Part shown: positions 15,308 through 24,281 of the stretch, in pieces
How positions within the stretch are numbered: position 1 is the first letter of the stretch
Layout: every line of letters starts with the position of its first letter
Origin: JALZCH01 sp036387315
GTDB lineage: Bacteria; Acidobacteriota; Blastocatellia; Pyrinomonadales; Pyrinomonadaceae
Assembly (NCBI GenBank): GCA_036387315.1
Contig: DASVTY010000058.1
Location: 1-64,000, forward strand
Direction: 5' to 3'
Length of the DNA: 64,000 nucleotides
The notes under the pieces: model-generated
What the model saw: only the letters and a program-made list of their open reading frames with translations
Told to the model about the DNA's origin: nothing
Databases searched by the model: none
Position numbers and translations under genes: made by a program

Positions 15308-16590
15308 TGTTGATGATAAAGCTCGGTAATTTCCCGGTTTAATTCGGGCGGAAAGCAGGCGCGCAAAATCTCGAATTCCTGCTGCAATCCGCGCACTGCG
15401 CCGGAAACTTCGGAAATTTCGCGGATTTGCGGGCGCGAAAAACCGTCTTCGACATAAATCAGATTTTTCGGATTTGTTTCCCCCAGCGCGGAATACAAAG
15501 CGTAATAAGGAACGTCAGCCGCGCGGTCGGCGACAAAATAATAATCCGGGTCGAAATTGTTTTGCGTGACAATGTTCCGCGCTTTTTCGAGAAACCGCTC
15601 GCGTTCATCGTCCGCCATATCCAAATCCAAAGCCTTGAATAAACGCCGATTAATAAAACGCCGGCTGAGATCGCTTAAAATTGCATCGTCGCTGCGCTGC
15701 CATTGCTTGATGTGAAACAAAACGTCGGCGTCGTCAATTTCGAGATGCTCGAAAAGATTTATCCGTTCGCGGCGCACAACTTTTTCAAAAGCCGTCCCGC
15801 TTGCAATCCAAATCGCTTTCCCGCTTTGATTCAGTTCAAAAGCGCGGCGCAAAATCGCCCTCAAAACGACTTCAGCCGAACGCAGCGTGCGGTGAAAATA
15901 AACCTGCCGAAACATATAATAACGCGCCTGCAAATAATCTTCGACTGCGAAAAGCCCATGCGCGGAAACGTAAATCCGGTCGTTCTCGCGGTCAATTTCG
16001 AGCGCCTTAATAATCCATTCGTGGTCGTAAATTCCGTATTTGACGCCGGTCATCAAGCTGTCGCGCAAAAGATAATCCATCCGGTCAACATCGAGCTGCG
16101 ATGAAACAAGCTGCGCCAGCGCCGCGGGGCGAAAATCGCCGTTGATTACCGCTGCCACGCGCTCCGGTAATTCTGCAGAGAACGAGCGCAAGACTTGTCC
16201 GATTTCGGTTTCTTCGTGGAGAACTGCTTGAACCGTAAAATCTTCGTGATGAAATCCGAGAACGTTTTCCATTACGTGCGAAAACGCGCCGTGTCCGACA
16301 TCGTGGAGCAGAGCCGCGGCGCGCACTGCAATCCGGTCGAAATCGGAGATTTCGTATTTGGCGGAAAATTTTTCCAAAATTCGAGTGGCGAGATGAAGCG
16401 CGCCCAGAGAATGTGTAAAGCGGGAATGTTCCGCACCCTGATAAGTAAAAAGCGCGAGTCCGAGCTGACGAATCCGGCGCAGGCGTTGAAATTCAGCCGT
16501 ATCAATCAAACGAATCAGCAAACGGTTTTCCGGCGTGTTTGTTTGCAGGCGAATAATGTTATGAACCGGATCGCGGTAAACTCGCTCCAT
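15304..16590 (-). CDS. HD-domain phosphohydrolase, dGTPase/YwfO-like
   Basis: A 428-residue cytoplasmic protein. The HD metal site is complete: QRLRRIRQLG, HSRFTHSLGALHLA, ALLHDVGHGAFSHVME, and LDVDRMDYLLRDS. This arrangement is that of the deoxynucleoside triphosphate triphosphohydrolase-related YwfO family, close to SAMHD1 in core motifs. The C-terminal part after residue 250 is helical and specific to the subgroup. Substrate is probably a dNTP, by analogy. It heads a minus-strand operon with the TonB-domain protein and the S41 protease. Confidence 0.88.
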   Translation of the reverse strand: MERVYRDPVHNIIRLQTNTPENRLLIRLIDTAEFQRLRRIRQLGLALFTYQGAEHSRFTHSLGALHLATRILEKFSAKYEISDFDRIAVRAAALLHDVGHGAFSHVMENVLGFHHEDFTVQAVLHEETEIGQVLRSFSAELPERVAAVINGDFRPAALAQLVSSQLDVDRMDYLLRDSLMTGVKYGIYDHEWIIKALEIDRENDRIYVSAHGLFAVEDYLQARYYMFRQVYFHRTLRSAEVVLRAILRRAFELNQSGKAIWIASGTAFEKVVRRERINLFEHLEIDDADVLFHIKQWQRSDDAILSDLSRRFINRRLFKALDLDMADDERERFLEKARNIVTQNNFDPDYYFVADRAADVPYYALYSALGETNPKNLIYVEDGFSRPQIREISEVSGAVRGLQQEFEILRACFPPELNREITELYHQQ

Positions 16591-16912
16591 TTTTATTTGC
16601 TAGCTCAATAAAATCTGACGTTTTATACTATCATCGGAAATCCCAACGAAAGAGATAATTTTCAAAAAATTGAATCTATGATTATGGGGAAAATTCAAAA
16701 TTATGAAGAAATTACAAAAATTTAGAAAAGCCCTCAAATTTAAAGACCGCTCTAAATCTTACATTTCAAAGCATTAATAAAACTATTTAAAGCCGCTCTA
16801 CTTTTGGTCTGCAAGTTGCAGGTTTAGACGTGCCAAGTTATTGCTCGGTTGATTCAATCAATAAAACTGCAATAACTCTTTTAGTCCTAAAGATTTTTTT
16901 AAGGAGCAAAAA
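16591..16912. promoter_or_regulatory. Promoter/leader region of the first Oar-like receptor
   Basis: A 322-bp gene-free AT-rich region between divergent genes. It contains a nested palindrome: AGTTATTGC (16836-16844) pairs with GCAATAACT (16869-16877), and inside it TTGATT-C-AATCAA (16849-16861). Immediately after is a small imperfect stem (TCTTTTAG / CTAAAGA) followed by a T run, then AAGGAG before the ATG. The layout resembles a structured 5' leader with a weak attenuator, but promoter elements could not be fixed. Confidence 0.4.
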
Positions 16913-19900
16913 ATGAAAAAAAGTTTAGCATTTCTAACTTCAATCTTGCTCGTTGTTCTTTGCTTAAGCGCAAGCGTTTTAGCACAGGAAACATCCGGTA
17001 ATATTGAAGGAACTGTAAAAGACCCGACTGGTGCCGTTGTTCCGAACGCGACAGTTTTGGTGTCTGCTTCGGATAGAACCGATTCGACGAATGCGTCTTC
17101 AACCACAGGTTTCAGACGCACAACTCAAACGAACAATGATGGATTCTTCCGTGTTCTGCAAGTGCCCCCCGGTCTCTATACTGTAAGAGTAGAACCGACT
17201 GCGGGCTTCGGCGCAGCGACGGTTCAGAACGTTCAAGTCGTTCTCGAAACAACCACTCCGGTAAACGTTTCACTCACGCCGGTGGGCGGTGGAGAAAACA
17301 TCGTTGACATTCAAGCCAGCGACCAGCCTGTTGACCCGACCGATACGAAAGTCGCAACAAGCATCACATCTCAAAGAATCGAATTATTGCCGAAAGGCGT
17401 TGACTTTACAAGCGTGCTGAAAACCGTTCCCGGTACTCGCGCTGAAGGTCTCTCCGGCGGTTTTTCGGTTGACGGCGCTTCGGGTTCGGAAAACGTATTT
17501 ATTATTGATGGTCAGGAAGTTACCAACTTCCGCACCGGTACGTTGAACGGCAACAACGCTATTCCGACTCAATTTGTGCAGGAAGTACAAGTTAAATCTT
17601 CAGGTTTCGAAGCCGAGTTCGGTGGAGCGACCGGCGGCGTTATTAACGTTGTAACCAAGGGCGGAGGTAACGATTTCCGTGGTGAATTTGGTATTCAATT
17701 CAACACGCCTAAATTAAATGGTGACTCGCGCCCGACTTTGCTGCGCTTCACTTCAGGTTCTGCTGCAACCTTCAAGCAGCCGACAGAATATCTTAATTAC
17801 CCGAAATCCGGTGGGACAAACGTTTTTCCGACGGCGAATTTAAGCGGTCCGATTATCAAAGACAGACTCTGGTTCTTTGGCAGCTATACGCCGCAATATT
17901 TTGTAACGGAAAACAATACCCAATTCTTTTCGAATGCTCCGGCGGCAACCAGAACCTTCTTAGGCTCTGAACGATACAATTATAAGAGAACTTACGAGTA
18001 TGCGTTTACGCGCCTTGATGCCTCGCCGATGAACAACTTACGTTTGACCGGCACATACACATGGAATCCAATCGTGGATAGAGGCGCGCTTCCATACAGC
18101 ACATTTGATTTCGGCAACTATGCGACTACAGGTCAGTTTGCCGGATTAGGAGCCGGACCTTACGGTAGGTTTACTAACACTTCAATCGGTAATAATGGTG
18201 TCTTAACCGGTACACAATTAACCAACAGACAAGGCGGACGCCAAAATTCGACTAATGTGACCGGACAAGCTGTCTGGACGCCAACCAACAGTCTGGTTAT
18301 CAGCGGACGCTTCTCGCGCGGTTTCTTGAACGAAAAACTTGGCTCCTACTTTAATCCCGATACTCCGCGTACAGTTTGCCAAGTTGGCGGATCTGTCGCT
18401 TCCGGAGCATGTCCGCAAAGTCAGGTTGATCCTGTCAACACGCAAGTTCTTAGAGACGTTTCGATTCGTACTAACTACGAAGGAGACGCCACTTACATTG
18501 CTAGCGGATTTTTGGGTCGCCACGAATTTAAAGGCGGTTATCAACGCTTTAAAGTCTTCAACGACGTTGAAAGAGGTTACCAAAAAACCGGTCGCGTCGA
18601 CTACTACTACGGTTATGGCATTGATGAACTAGGTGCGACATCTGATCCTAGCTGTGTCATTCCTAACACTCATACTGCGGGACCCTGCCAACGCAATGCT
18701 GCAGGAGAAATTACTAACAGAGACCCTGATGTTATCGGCGCTGGCGAACTTATCCGCATCGGTACTCTCGGAAAAGCCCAGAACCTTAACCAATCAATCT
18801 ACATTCAAGACAAATGGCAGCCGGTTAACAACTTGACCTTAAATGTCGGTGTTCGTGCTGAAAAAGAAGACCTTCCGTCATTTAATGGTCTCGCGCCGCC
18901 GATTAACTTTGGTTGGGGAGATAAGATTGCTCCGCGTCTCGGAGTTGCCTGGGACATTTTCAGCGATGGCAAAACCAGAATGTTTGCCAGCTTCGGTCGG
19001 TTCTTTGACCGCTTGAAATTTGAGCTGCCGCGCGGCTCGTTCGGTGGTGATTTCTATCGCGTTGATTTCTTTGAAATCAGAGCAGGTCAGGGCGATTATA
19101 GAAGCTATACGCCTGCCAGAATTCTCGGTAATTTCAATGATGCTCCCGGCGGCAAATGTCCTACGACAGGATTTATTGGAAGCGGTATTAGCCGTTGCCA
19201 ATTTGACTACCGTATTGCGTCGAATGATCCGAATGCGACAATTTACACCGGCGCGGTCGATCCCGACTTGAAGCCTTTCCGTCAAACGGAATTTACCGTC
19301 GGCGGCGAGCGTCAGTTTGGTCGCGACTACGTTGTCGGCAGTCGTTATACATTTAAGAATGTTGATTCAGCTGTCGAGGACGCTGGTATCCTCAACGCCC
19401 AAGGCAGTGAAGCCTACATCATCGGCAATCCGGGATCAGGCTTACATCTTCAACTTTTGAAAGATTTGGGATATCAAAAATCAACCAAACCGCAACGCCG
19501 TTATGACGCTTTTGAAATTCGTTTAGACAAGAGATTGTCTAACAATTACTACTTCAACTTGAACTACACGTTGAGCCGTCTCTATGGTAACTATTCCGGT
19601 TTGGCTAGCTCTGACGAAGCCGGACGTACATCGCCGGGCGTCAATCGCTTCTTCGACCTTCCGTTTATCGGCTTTACCGCCGCCGGCAAACCGGATAACG
19701 GACGACTTGCAACGGATCGCCCGCATGTATTTAACGCTTTCGGCGCTTATATTTTTGACTGGTTTGGCAGCAAGGCAAACTCGACCGAGTTTTCAGTTTT
19801 CACAACCGCTCAATCAGGAACGCCGCAAACGTCACAGATCACATTCATCACGGCAACGCTTTTCACAGAGCGTGGCGACATGGGTAGAACCGAAATGTTT

Positions 19901-20257
19901 AGTCAAACGGACTTTGCCGTCTCGCATAAGTATCGCTTCGGACGCGATGACCGTTTCTCGATGGCATTTGACTTAAACATTCTTAACCTCCTCGATGAGA
20001 AGAATGTAACAAGTCTGTACAACTTGAAAACCGGTGTAACATTAAGCCCGACCACTTTTGGGTTCGTTAATGCAGATGGTTCCGCGAATTACGTGGGAGC
20101 AATTAATGCTTATAACAGCGGTCAATTGCTTGGAAACATCAACACTTATCTTCAAGGAACTGCTACTGCCTTAAACCGCGTAGATGCTCGGTATGGACAA
20201 CCCAATGGTTTTCAAGGACCGCGCTCGGTTCGCTTTGGATTCCGTTTACTCTTCTAA
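16913..20257 (+). CDS. TonB-dependent outer-membrane receptor, Oar-like (receptor 1)
   Basis: A 1114-residue protein with signal peptide (SILLVVLCLSASVLAQ). Residues ~28-120 form a carboxypeptidase-regulatory-like domain (IEGTVKDPTGAVVPNATVLV), then a plug domain (FSVDGASGSENVFIIDGQEV, FEAEFGGATGGVINVVTKGG) and a 22-strand barrel ending RSVRFGFRLLF with terminal Phe. This Oar-like type is highly amplified in acidobacteria and is thought to import oligosaccharides or peptides, or to act in adhesion. AAGGAG lies before the ATG. A strong terminator follows. Confidence 0.92.
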   Translation: MKKSLAFLTSILLVVLCLSASVLAQETSGNIEGTVKDPTGAVVPNATVLVSASDRTDSTNASSTTGFRRTTQTNNDGFFRVLQVPPGLYTVRVEPTAGFGAATVQNVQVVLETTTPVNVSLTPVGGGENIVDIQASDQPVDPTDTKVATSITSQRIELLPKGVDFTSVLKTVPGTRAEGLSGGFSVDGASGSENVFIIDGQEVTNFRTGTLNGNNAIPTQFVQEVQVKSSGFEAEFGGATGGVINVVTKGGGNDFRGEFGIQFNTPKLNGDSRPTLLRFTSGSAATFKQPTEYLNYPKSGGTNVFPTANLSGPIIKDRLWFFGSYTPQYFVTENNTQFFSNAPAATRTFLGSERYNYKRTYEYAFTRLDASPMNNLRLTGTYTWNPIVDRGALPYSTFDFGNYATTGQFAGLGAGPYGRFTNTSIGNNGVLTGTQLTNRQGGRQNSTNVTGQAVWTPTNSLVISGRFSRGFLNEKLGSYFNPDTPRTVCQVGGSVASGACPQSQVDPVNTQVLRDVSIRTNYEGDATYIASGFLGRHEFKGGYQRFKVFNDVERGYQKTGRVDYYYGYGIDELGATSDPSCVIPNTHTAGPCQRNAAGEITNRDPDVIGAGELIRIGTLGKAQNLNQSIYIQDKWQPVNNLTLNVGVRAEKEDLPSFNGLAPPINFGWGDKIAPRLGVAWDIFSDGKTRMFASFGRFFDRLKFELPRGSFGGDFYRVDFFEIRAGQGDYRSYTPARILGNFNDAPGGKCPTTGFIGSGISRCQFDYRIASNDPNATIYTGAVDPDLKPFRQTEFTVGGERQFGRDYVVGSRYTFKNVDSAVEDAGILNAQGSEAYIIGNPGSGLHLQLLKDLGYQKSTKPQRRYDAFEIRLDKRLSNNYYFNLNYTLSRLYGNYSGLASSDEAGRTSPGVNRFFDLPFIGFTAAGKPDNGRLATDRPHVFNAFGAYIFDWFGSKANSTEFSVFTTAQSGTPQTSQITFITATLFTERGDMGRTEMFSQTDFAVSHKYRFGRDDRFSMAFDLNILNLLDEKNVTSLYNLKTGVTLSPTTFGFVNADGSANYVGAINAYNSGQLLGNINTYLQGTATALNRVDARYGQPNGFQGPRSVRFGFRLLF

Positions 20258-20284
20258 TTTAAAAGAGCAAACCTGCAAAAACTC

Positions 20285-20316
20285 AAGGCTCCCCGAAACT
20301 TCGGGGAGCCTTTTTT
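20285..20316 (+). terminator. Intrinsic terminator of receptor 1
   Basis: The GC-rich stem AAGGCTCCCCGAA / TTCGGGGAGCCTT with a 2-base centre is followed by TTTT, 28 bp after the receptor stop. Confidence 0.93.
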
Positions 20317-20860
20317 GTCGGTGAGATAATAAGTATAAACTATCGCTATTTTCAGTTTATTGAAATTCAGAAATTGTTTGTATTTCATTCAATAAAGCAG
20401 AATTCAGAAAAGTGAAAACTGAAGCGGAGTTATCCATTATCAACTGTCGGTTTTACATTGTCAGACAATTGACGGTTGATAATTTACAATTGACAGTTTT
20501 TACTCCGCCAGCAAAGGCTCTCGATTCTCTGATATTAGCTCTAATTTGCTCCTGCGAGTTTATTAAAACGCATAAGACTCTTTTGAAACTGTTTCAGTAC
20601 GCTTAACATTATGAGTCTGACGCAAACTTTTTGAATGTGGTAGCAAATGCTTAGAAATTTACATCTCAATGCAAGGGATTTGTCGAAAATCTAGAATTCT
20701 TTACTAAAACCCGCCGCCTGTCGCTGGTGGTTCTGATACGCAGGAATGTTATTGATTTAAACGGGTAGGTTAACGAAATTTATTGAGCCGGAAACCGGGT
20801 TTCCGACTCAATTTGAAAGGGAATTTTGAATTTACGGAAAAGTCATCAAGGCAGATACAT
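20317..20860. repeat. Intergenic region with inverted heptanucleotide repeat (20436-20500)
   Basis: About 540 bp without a convincing gene. At 20466-20500 the sequence reads in 7-base steps CAATTGA, CGGTTGA, TAATTTA, CAATTGA, CAGTTTT. At 20436-20463 the other strand has matching steps (ATTATCA, ACTGTCG, GTTTTAC, ATTGTCA). The two halves are inverted and can pair. A second stem (20782-20812, ATTGAGCCGGAAAC / GTTTCCGACTCAAT, one mismatch) lies 48 bp after the TPR gene stop and could terminate it on the minus strand. Nothing else is recognised. Confidence 0.6.
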
Positions 20861-21871
20861 TTACTTACCCTTCGACCGCAGTTGACCAATTAAGCCTTTG
20901 ATTTTATCTGCATCGCGCGAATTTGGCTGCAATTTGAGAAAGGCTTCTAATTCGTTTGCCGCTTCCTGGTAACGTCCGATTTTATTATAAAGCAATCCGA
21001 GCTGCCAGTGAATTTCGGCGACCGGCGACTCTTTAGCTAAAGTCTTAGCTTGTTCTAAGGTTTTTTGAGCTTGCTCGTAGCTTTCATCCAATCTTAAAAC
21101 TATTCCGTACCACAATTGAGCATTGATTGATTGCGGATTAAGAATTGTGGCTCCCCTAAAAGCCTCAATTGCTTCTTTGGGGTGTTTAAGATTGTGGCTT
21201 GCTATTCCGAGCCAGTAAAAACTTTGAAAGCTGCGTTGATTAACCTCAATCGCTTTTATCAAATAAGGAACCGCCTCGACGTATTTCCCCCGCTGCGCGT
21301 ATTCGACGCCGAGCCGGTTTAAAGCATCGTAGTAGGTTGGAAATATTTCAATCGCCTTTTTCAAGTTATCGAAACCGGCATCCTTTTTTTCGTCTAGTAA
21401 TTCGACGCCTTTTTCATAAACTTTACGAGCATCTTCGGGCAAATTGCTTTGTACAAAAACCGTGGAGCCGGCTCCCGGACTCCCGGTGTTAATTTTACGT
21501 TTATCAACCCTTAAATAAAATTCAAGGAAAATTCTATCGGAACTGGTTCTGCCGTTCCGAGAAAAGTTAACAATTGAGGCTTCCTGCGTTTCTTCCAAAT
21601 AATTTGTTCCCATTGGAATAACCCGAACTTTAAACGTGCCGCTTGAAAGTCCGGTGAACATAAAACGCCCTGAGCCGTCCGTCTTAACCCTACCCAAGTT
21701 ACTGTAAACCTCGTTCATTAATTCGACATAGATGTTTGAAATAGGCTGTCGTCCCGTTGCATCGAAAACCATGCCTGATATGGAGTTGGTCTGGGCGCAA
21801 ACCGTTATTGACGCTCCAATTGTTAACGCAATAAGAAGCAAACACTTGCTCAAAAAATCCACTCGCTTCAT
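20861..21871 (-). CDS. Secreted TPR protein with carboxypeptidase-regulatory-like domain
   Basis: A 336-residue protein with a signal peptide (KCLLLIALTIGASITVCAQ). Residues 28-115 form a CarboxypepD-reg beta-sandwich (ISGMVFDATGRQPISNIYVEL, TDGSGRFMFTGLSSGTFKVRV). From about residue 150 there are five tetratricopeptide repeats (YYDALNRLGVEYAQRGKYVEAVPYL and similar). It is probably a periplasmic or surface scaffold. It starts 5 bp after the ribA stop, so it is likely co-transcribed with ribA, although no functional link is evident. Confidence 0.83.
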   Translation of the reverse strand: MKRVDFLSKCLLLIALTIGASITVCAQTNSISGMVFDATGRQPISNIYVELMNEVYSNLGRVKTDGSGRFMFTGLSSGTFKVRVIPMGTNYLEETQEASIVNFSRNGRTSSDRIFLEFYLRVDKRKINTGSPGAGSTVFVQSNLPEDARKVYEKGVELLDEKKDAGFDNLKKAIEIFPTYYDALNRLGVEYAQRGKYVEAVPYLIKAIEVNQRSFQSFYWLGIASHNLKHPKEAIEAFRGATILNPQSINAQLWYGIVLRLDESYEQAQKTLEQAKTLAKESPVAEIHWQLGLLYNKIGRYQEAANELEAFLKLQPNSRDADKIKGLIGQLRSKGK

Positions 21872-21876
21872 AACTT

Positions 21877-22530
21877 TTACTCCTCGATTAAATCAATCAA
21901 ATGCCCAAGTTTTTCTTTTTTTACTCTGAGATAATGCGCCGCCGGTTCTTTGGTTTCAACTTCGAGCGGAACGCGCTCGACGACGGACAAACCGGCGTCT
22001 TCCAGAGCGCTAATTTTGTCGGGATTGTTCGACATCACGCGCACTTTGCATAACCCCATATCAAATAATATTTCCGCACATTGCTGATATGAGCGTGCGT
22101 CAACCGCAAAACCCAGCCTCTCGTTCGCTTCAACCGTATCAGCGCCCGCGTCCTGCAATTCGTATGCGCGAATTTTATTAATAATTCCGATCCCGCGCCC
22201 TTCCTGCATTTGATACACGATTGCGCCTCGCCCGGCTTCTTCTATTAATCTCATCGCCGAATGTAATTGCTCGCCGCAATCGCATTTGATCGAGCCGAAC
22301 ACATCTCCCGTCAAACACTGCGAGTGAATGCGAATCAATGTCGGCACGTCAGCCCGCATCTCGCCTTTGTGTAAAACGACAAATTCTTCGACGCTCGTCA
22401 GCGAACGATAACCCGTAATTAGAAAATCACCAATTTCAGTCGGCAGGAGAGCAGTTGAAATACGCTGCACGGTAAGATGTCGCCCGTTGGATGGAAAATC
22501 GGAACTGTCACAATTGCTTTGAATATGCAC
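21877..22530 (-). CDS. ribA: GTP cyclohydrolase II
   Basis: A 217-residue enzyme of riboflavin synthesis that opens GTP to the diaminopyrimidine precursor. It has the zinc-binding GDVFGSIKCDCGEQL, the catalytic EEAGRGAIVYQMQEGRGIG and the C-terminal VRVMSNNPDKISALEDAGL. The usual fused RibB domain is absent, so this is the monofunctional form. The N-terminal ~35 residues are poorly conserved, so the ATG at 22530 is the best but not the only start. Confidence 0.94.
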   Translation of the reverse strand: MHIQSNCDSSDFPSNGRHLTVQRISTALLPTEIGDFLITGYRSLTSVEEFVVLHKGEMRADVPTLIRIHSQCLTGDVFGSIKCDCGEQLHSAMRLIEEAGRGAIVYQMQEGRGIGIINKIRAYELQDAGADTVEANERLGFAVDARSYQQCAEILFDMGLCKVRVMSNNPDKISALEDAGLSVVERVPLEVETKEPAAHYLRVKKEKLGHLIDLIEE

Positions 22531-22535
22531 TTTTT

Positions 22536-22583
22536 TGCCGATATTATTACAGAATTATAATGCCCCGAAGGGCATTACGGCAA
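22536..22583. promoter_or_regulatory. Nested hairpin in the ribA upstream region
   Basis: An inner stem AATGCCC / GGGCATT (22559-22576, tetraloop CGAA) sits within an outer pair TTGCCG / CGGCAA (22536-22541, 22578-22583), directly upstream of the ribA start on the minus strand. The conserved sequences of an FMN riboswitch are not seen. It may be a leader hairpin or a second terminator for the anti-sigma transcript. Confidence 0.45.
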
Positions 22584-22631
22584 GTAAAAAGTTGCCAAGT
22601 GTCAACAAATTAAACTGTCTGCCAATAAAGA

Positions 22632-22655
22632 AAGGCGAGCTGACAAGCTCGCCTT
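22632..22655 (-). terminator. Terminator downstream of the anti-sigma gene
   Basis: Stem AAGGCGAGCT / AGCTCGCCTT with a 4-base loop, about 55 bp beyond the anti-sigma stop. On the minus strand it is followed by a T-rich tract. Confidence 0.8.
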
Positions 22656-22710
22656 ATTACCTTTCCGTTCTTCCAAAATTGGGATTAAATCCAAGAGCAA
22701 TTTTCCATCG

Positions 22711-23184
22711 CTACTCTTTTGAACCTGATTCAGAGGCTGGGTCTTCTGAATCTTGATTTTCCGGTTCTTCTTTTTTATCTTCTTCCGCCGATTCATTGTG
22801 AGCGAAAACCGCTTCATCGCCGAGACCGAGGCTGGATAAACTTAAAGTTTGCAGGAATTGCTGCAAACGGCTGGTTTGCGGCGCGGCGCTCGATATTGCT
22901 TCGGGCTGCTCGTTTAATTCTTCGGCAAGACGCGCGAGCTGCGCCGTAATTTTTCTGCACGGCGAACAGCCGACGAGATGTTTCATAATCGGCTCGACTT
23001 CGCGGTTACTTAACGCGCCGTCAACAAAAGCCGAGATTGAATCTTCATCCAAATGCGCTGCGACTGGAGTTTCGCTTTTTTTGCCTTTTAGAAAGGCTCC
23101 GAGTAATTGTCCGATTTGTTGATTTTCCTGATTAAATTGCTCTTGTTTCACTTTATTAAATCCCCCGCGAGGTTGACGCCGCAT
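22711..23184 (-). CDS. Zinc-finger (zf-HC2-type) anti-sigma factor candidate
   Basis: A 157-residue soluble protein. The central part has the anti-sigma zinc motif as HLDEDSISAFVDGALSNRE followed by HLVGCSPCRK (His...CxxC). The last ~45 residues are very acidic and low in complexity. No membrane segment is visible, so it would act in the cytoplasm. It lies 39 bp after the sigma-factor stop on the same strand, the classic arrangement. The start is unsure: ATG 23184, or GTG 23151, which has a G-rich site before it. Confidence 0.78.
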   Translation of the reverse strand: MRRQPRGGFNKVKQEQFNQENQQIGQLLGAFLKGKKSETPVAAHLDEDSISAFVDGALSNREVEPIMKHLVGCSPCRKITAQLARLAEELNEQPEAISSAAPQTSRLQQFLQTLSLSSLGLGDEAVFAHNESAEEDKKEEPENQDSEDPASESGSKE

Positions 23185-23223
23185 TCCGAAATTTTTGCCG
23201 AATTATTTTTGCATCCGCAAAAT

Positions 23224-24231
23224 TCAGGCGATTTTAATATGTTGTTTGATGTCGCCCTGCAATATGTCCTGCGTGGCGAGCTTGATACACATTTCGATTT
23301 CGCTTTCTTTTAATCCGGCGGACGTTTTCAATTCGCCGCGAAAGCTCTTCAAAACTTTCGAGTAAGTCTTTTCGAGCCAGCGCATCACGGTTGATTCGTG
23401 AACGCGCGCGTCGGGCGCTTGCTCGCGTTTGTCGGATTTTCGCTGAAACCAACTCCGCATCGGAGAGGTTGGAACTTCGACCATTCGAGCGATCTCGCGC
23501 AGCTTCAATTCTTCAATGTGATAATAAAGCAGCAAAAGTTTTTCGTGCGTGTCTAGATTTGAAAAAGCCGTTTCCAAAGCCGTCGCCGTCGCTTTGCGAT
23601 AACGTTCGCGGACAATCGTATCGAGCATCTCGCCTTCGCCGCCTTTTGCCGGTTGAGCGATTGCCGCCTGCGCCGCTCCTTCACCTACGTTTTCCGTCAT
23701 TTCATCGAGCGAAACTTCGTCGTGACTGGCGCGATGCAAATCAACCAGCGCGTGCCAGACGACGGTTCTCAGCCACCCGCGAATGCTCCCGCGCCCGGTG
23801 TAAGTCGCAAATTTCGACATCCGCACGCCGTCAACGATTCTGGTTCCGTAAAGCTCGACATAAACCGTGTCAACAACTTCGTCGGCATTAACATCACTGC
23901 TCGCCAGATGCCGCGCAACTCGTTCCAAATAACTGCGGTGCTGTTGATCGAATTCCCACCACGCGCGCTCGTTTCCCGCCGCACAGCCCAGCGCCATAAA
24001 CAAATCGCTCGTCTGTAAATCATTGAGAAACTGCCGGATTTCCTCATTCGTAGGCGTGGGAGCATCCTGCACAAAAAGATATTTGCGAGCGGCGCGCTCT
24101 AGCGTATTTTGGAATGTCTCGAATTCGACTCCGAAATTCGGCGCTTCAGCCGCGCAATCGGCGTACAGCTTTTCGACCAAATCTGTGCAGCCGGTTAAAA
24201 CTTTTGCTAATTGGTTTTCAGGAAAAGTCAT
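23224..24231 (-). CDS. ECF-like sigma-70 family RNA polymerase sigma factor with N-terminal extension
   Basis: A 335-residue protein, much longer than a normal ECF sigma factor (~190). Region 2 is recognisable in EVVDTVYVELYGTRIVDG and GRGSIRGWLRTVVWHALVDLHR. Region 4 is in LETAFSNLDTHEKLLLLYYHIEELKLREIARMVEV. The first ~100 residues and the ~30-residue insert between regions 2 and 4 are extra. The downstream zinc-finger gene is its likely anti-sigma factor. Promoter targets cannot be inferred. Confidence 0.83.
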   Translation of the reverse strand: MTFPENQLAKVLTGCTDLVEKLYADCAAEAPNFGVEFETFQNTLERAARKYLFVQDAPTPTNEEIRQFLNDLQTSDLFMALGCAAGNERAWWEFDQQHRSYLERVARHLASSDVNADEVVDTVYVELYGTRIVDGVRMSKFATYTGRGSIRGWLRTVVWHALVDLHRASHDEVSLDEMTENVGEGAAQAAIAQPAKGGEGEMLDTIVRERYRKATATALETAFSNLDTHEKLLLLYYHIEELKLREIARMVEVPTSPMRSWFQRKSDKREQAPDARVHESTVMRWLEKTYSKVLKSFRGELKTSAGLKESEIEMCIKLATQDILQGDIKQHIKIA

Positions 24232-24281
24232 TGCGAAGCGAATTATAACTCTGTTTTCAATTAATTTACTAACTCTGAAAA

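Noticed and set aside
22531..22710. FMN riboswitch before ribA
   Set aside because: Only simple hairpins are present; the conserved multi-helix RFN sequence elements are absent.
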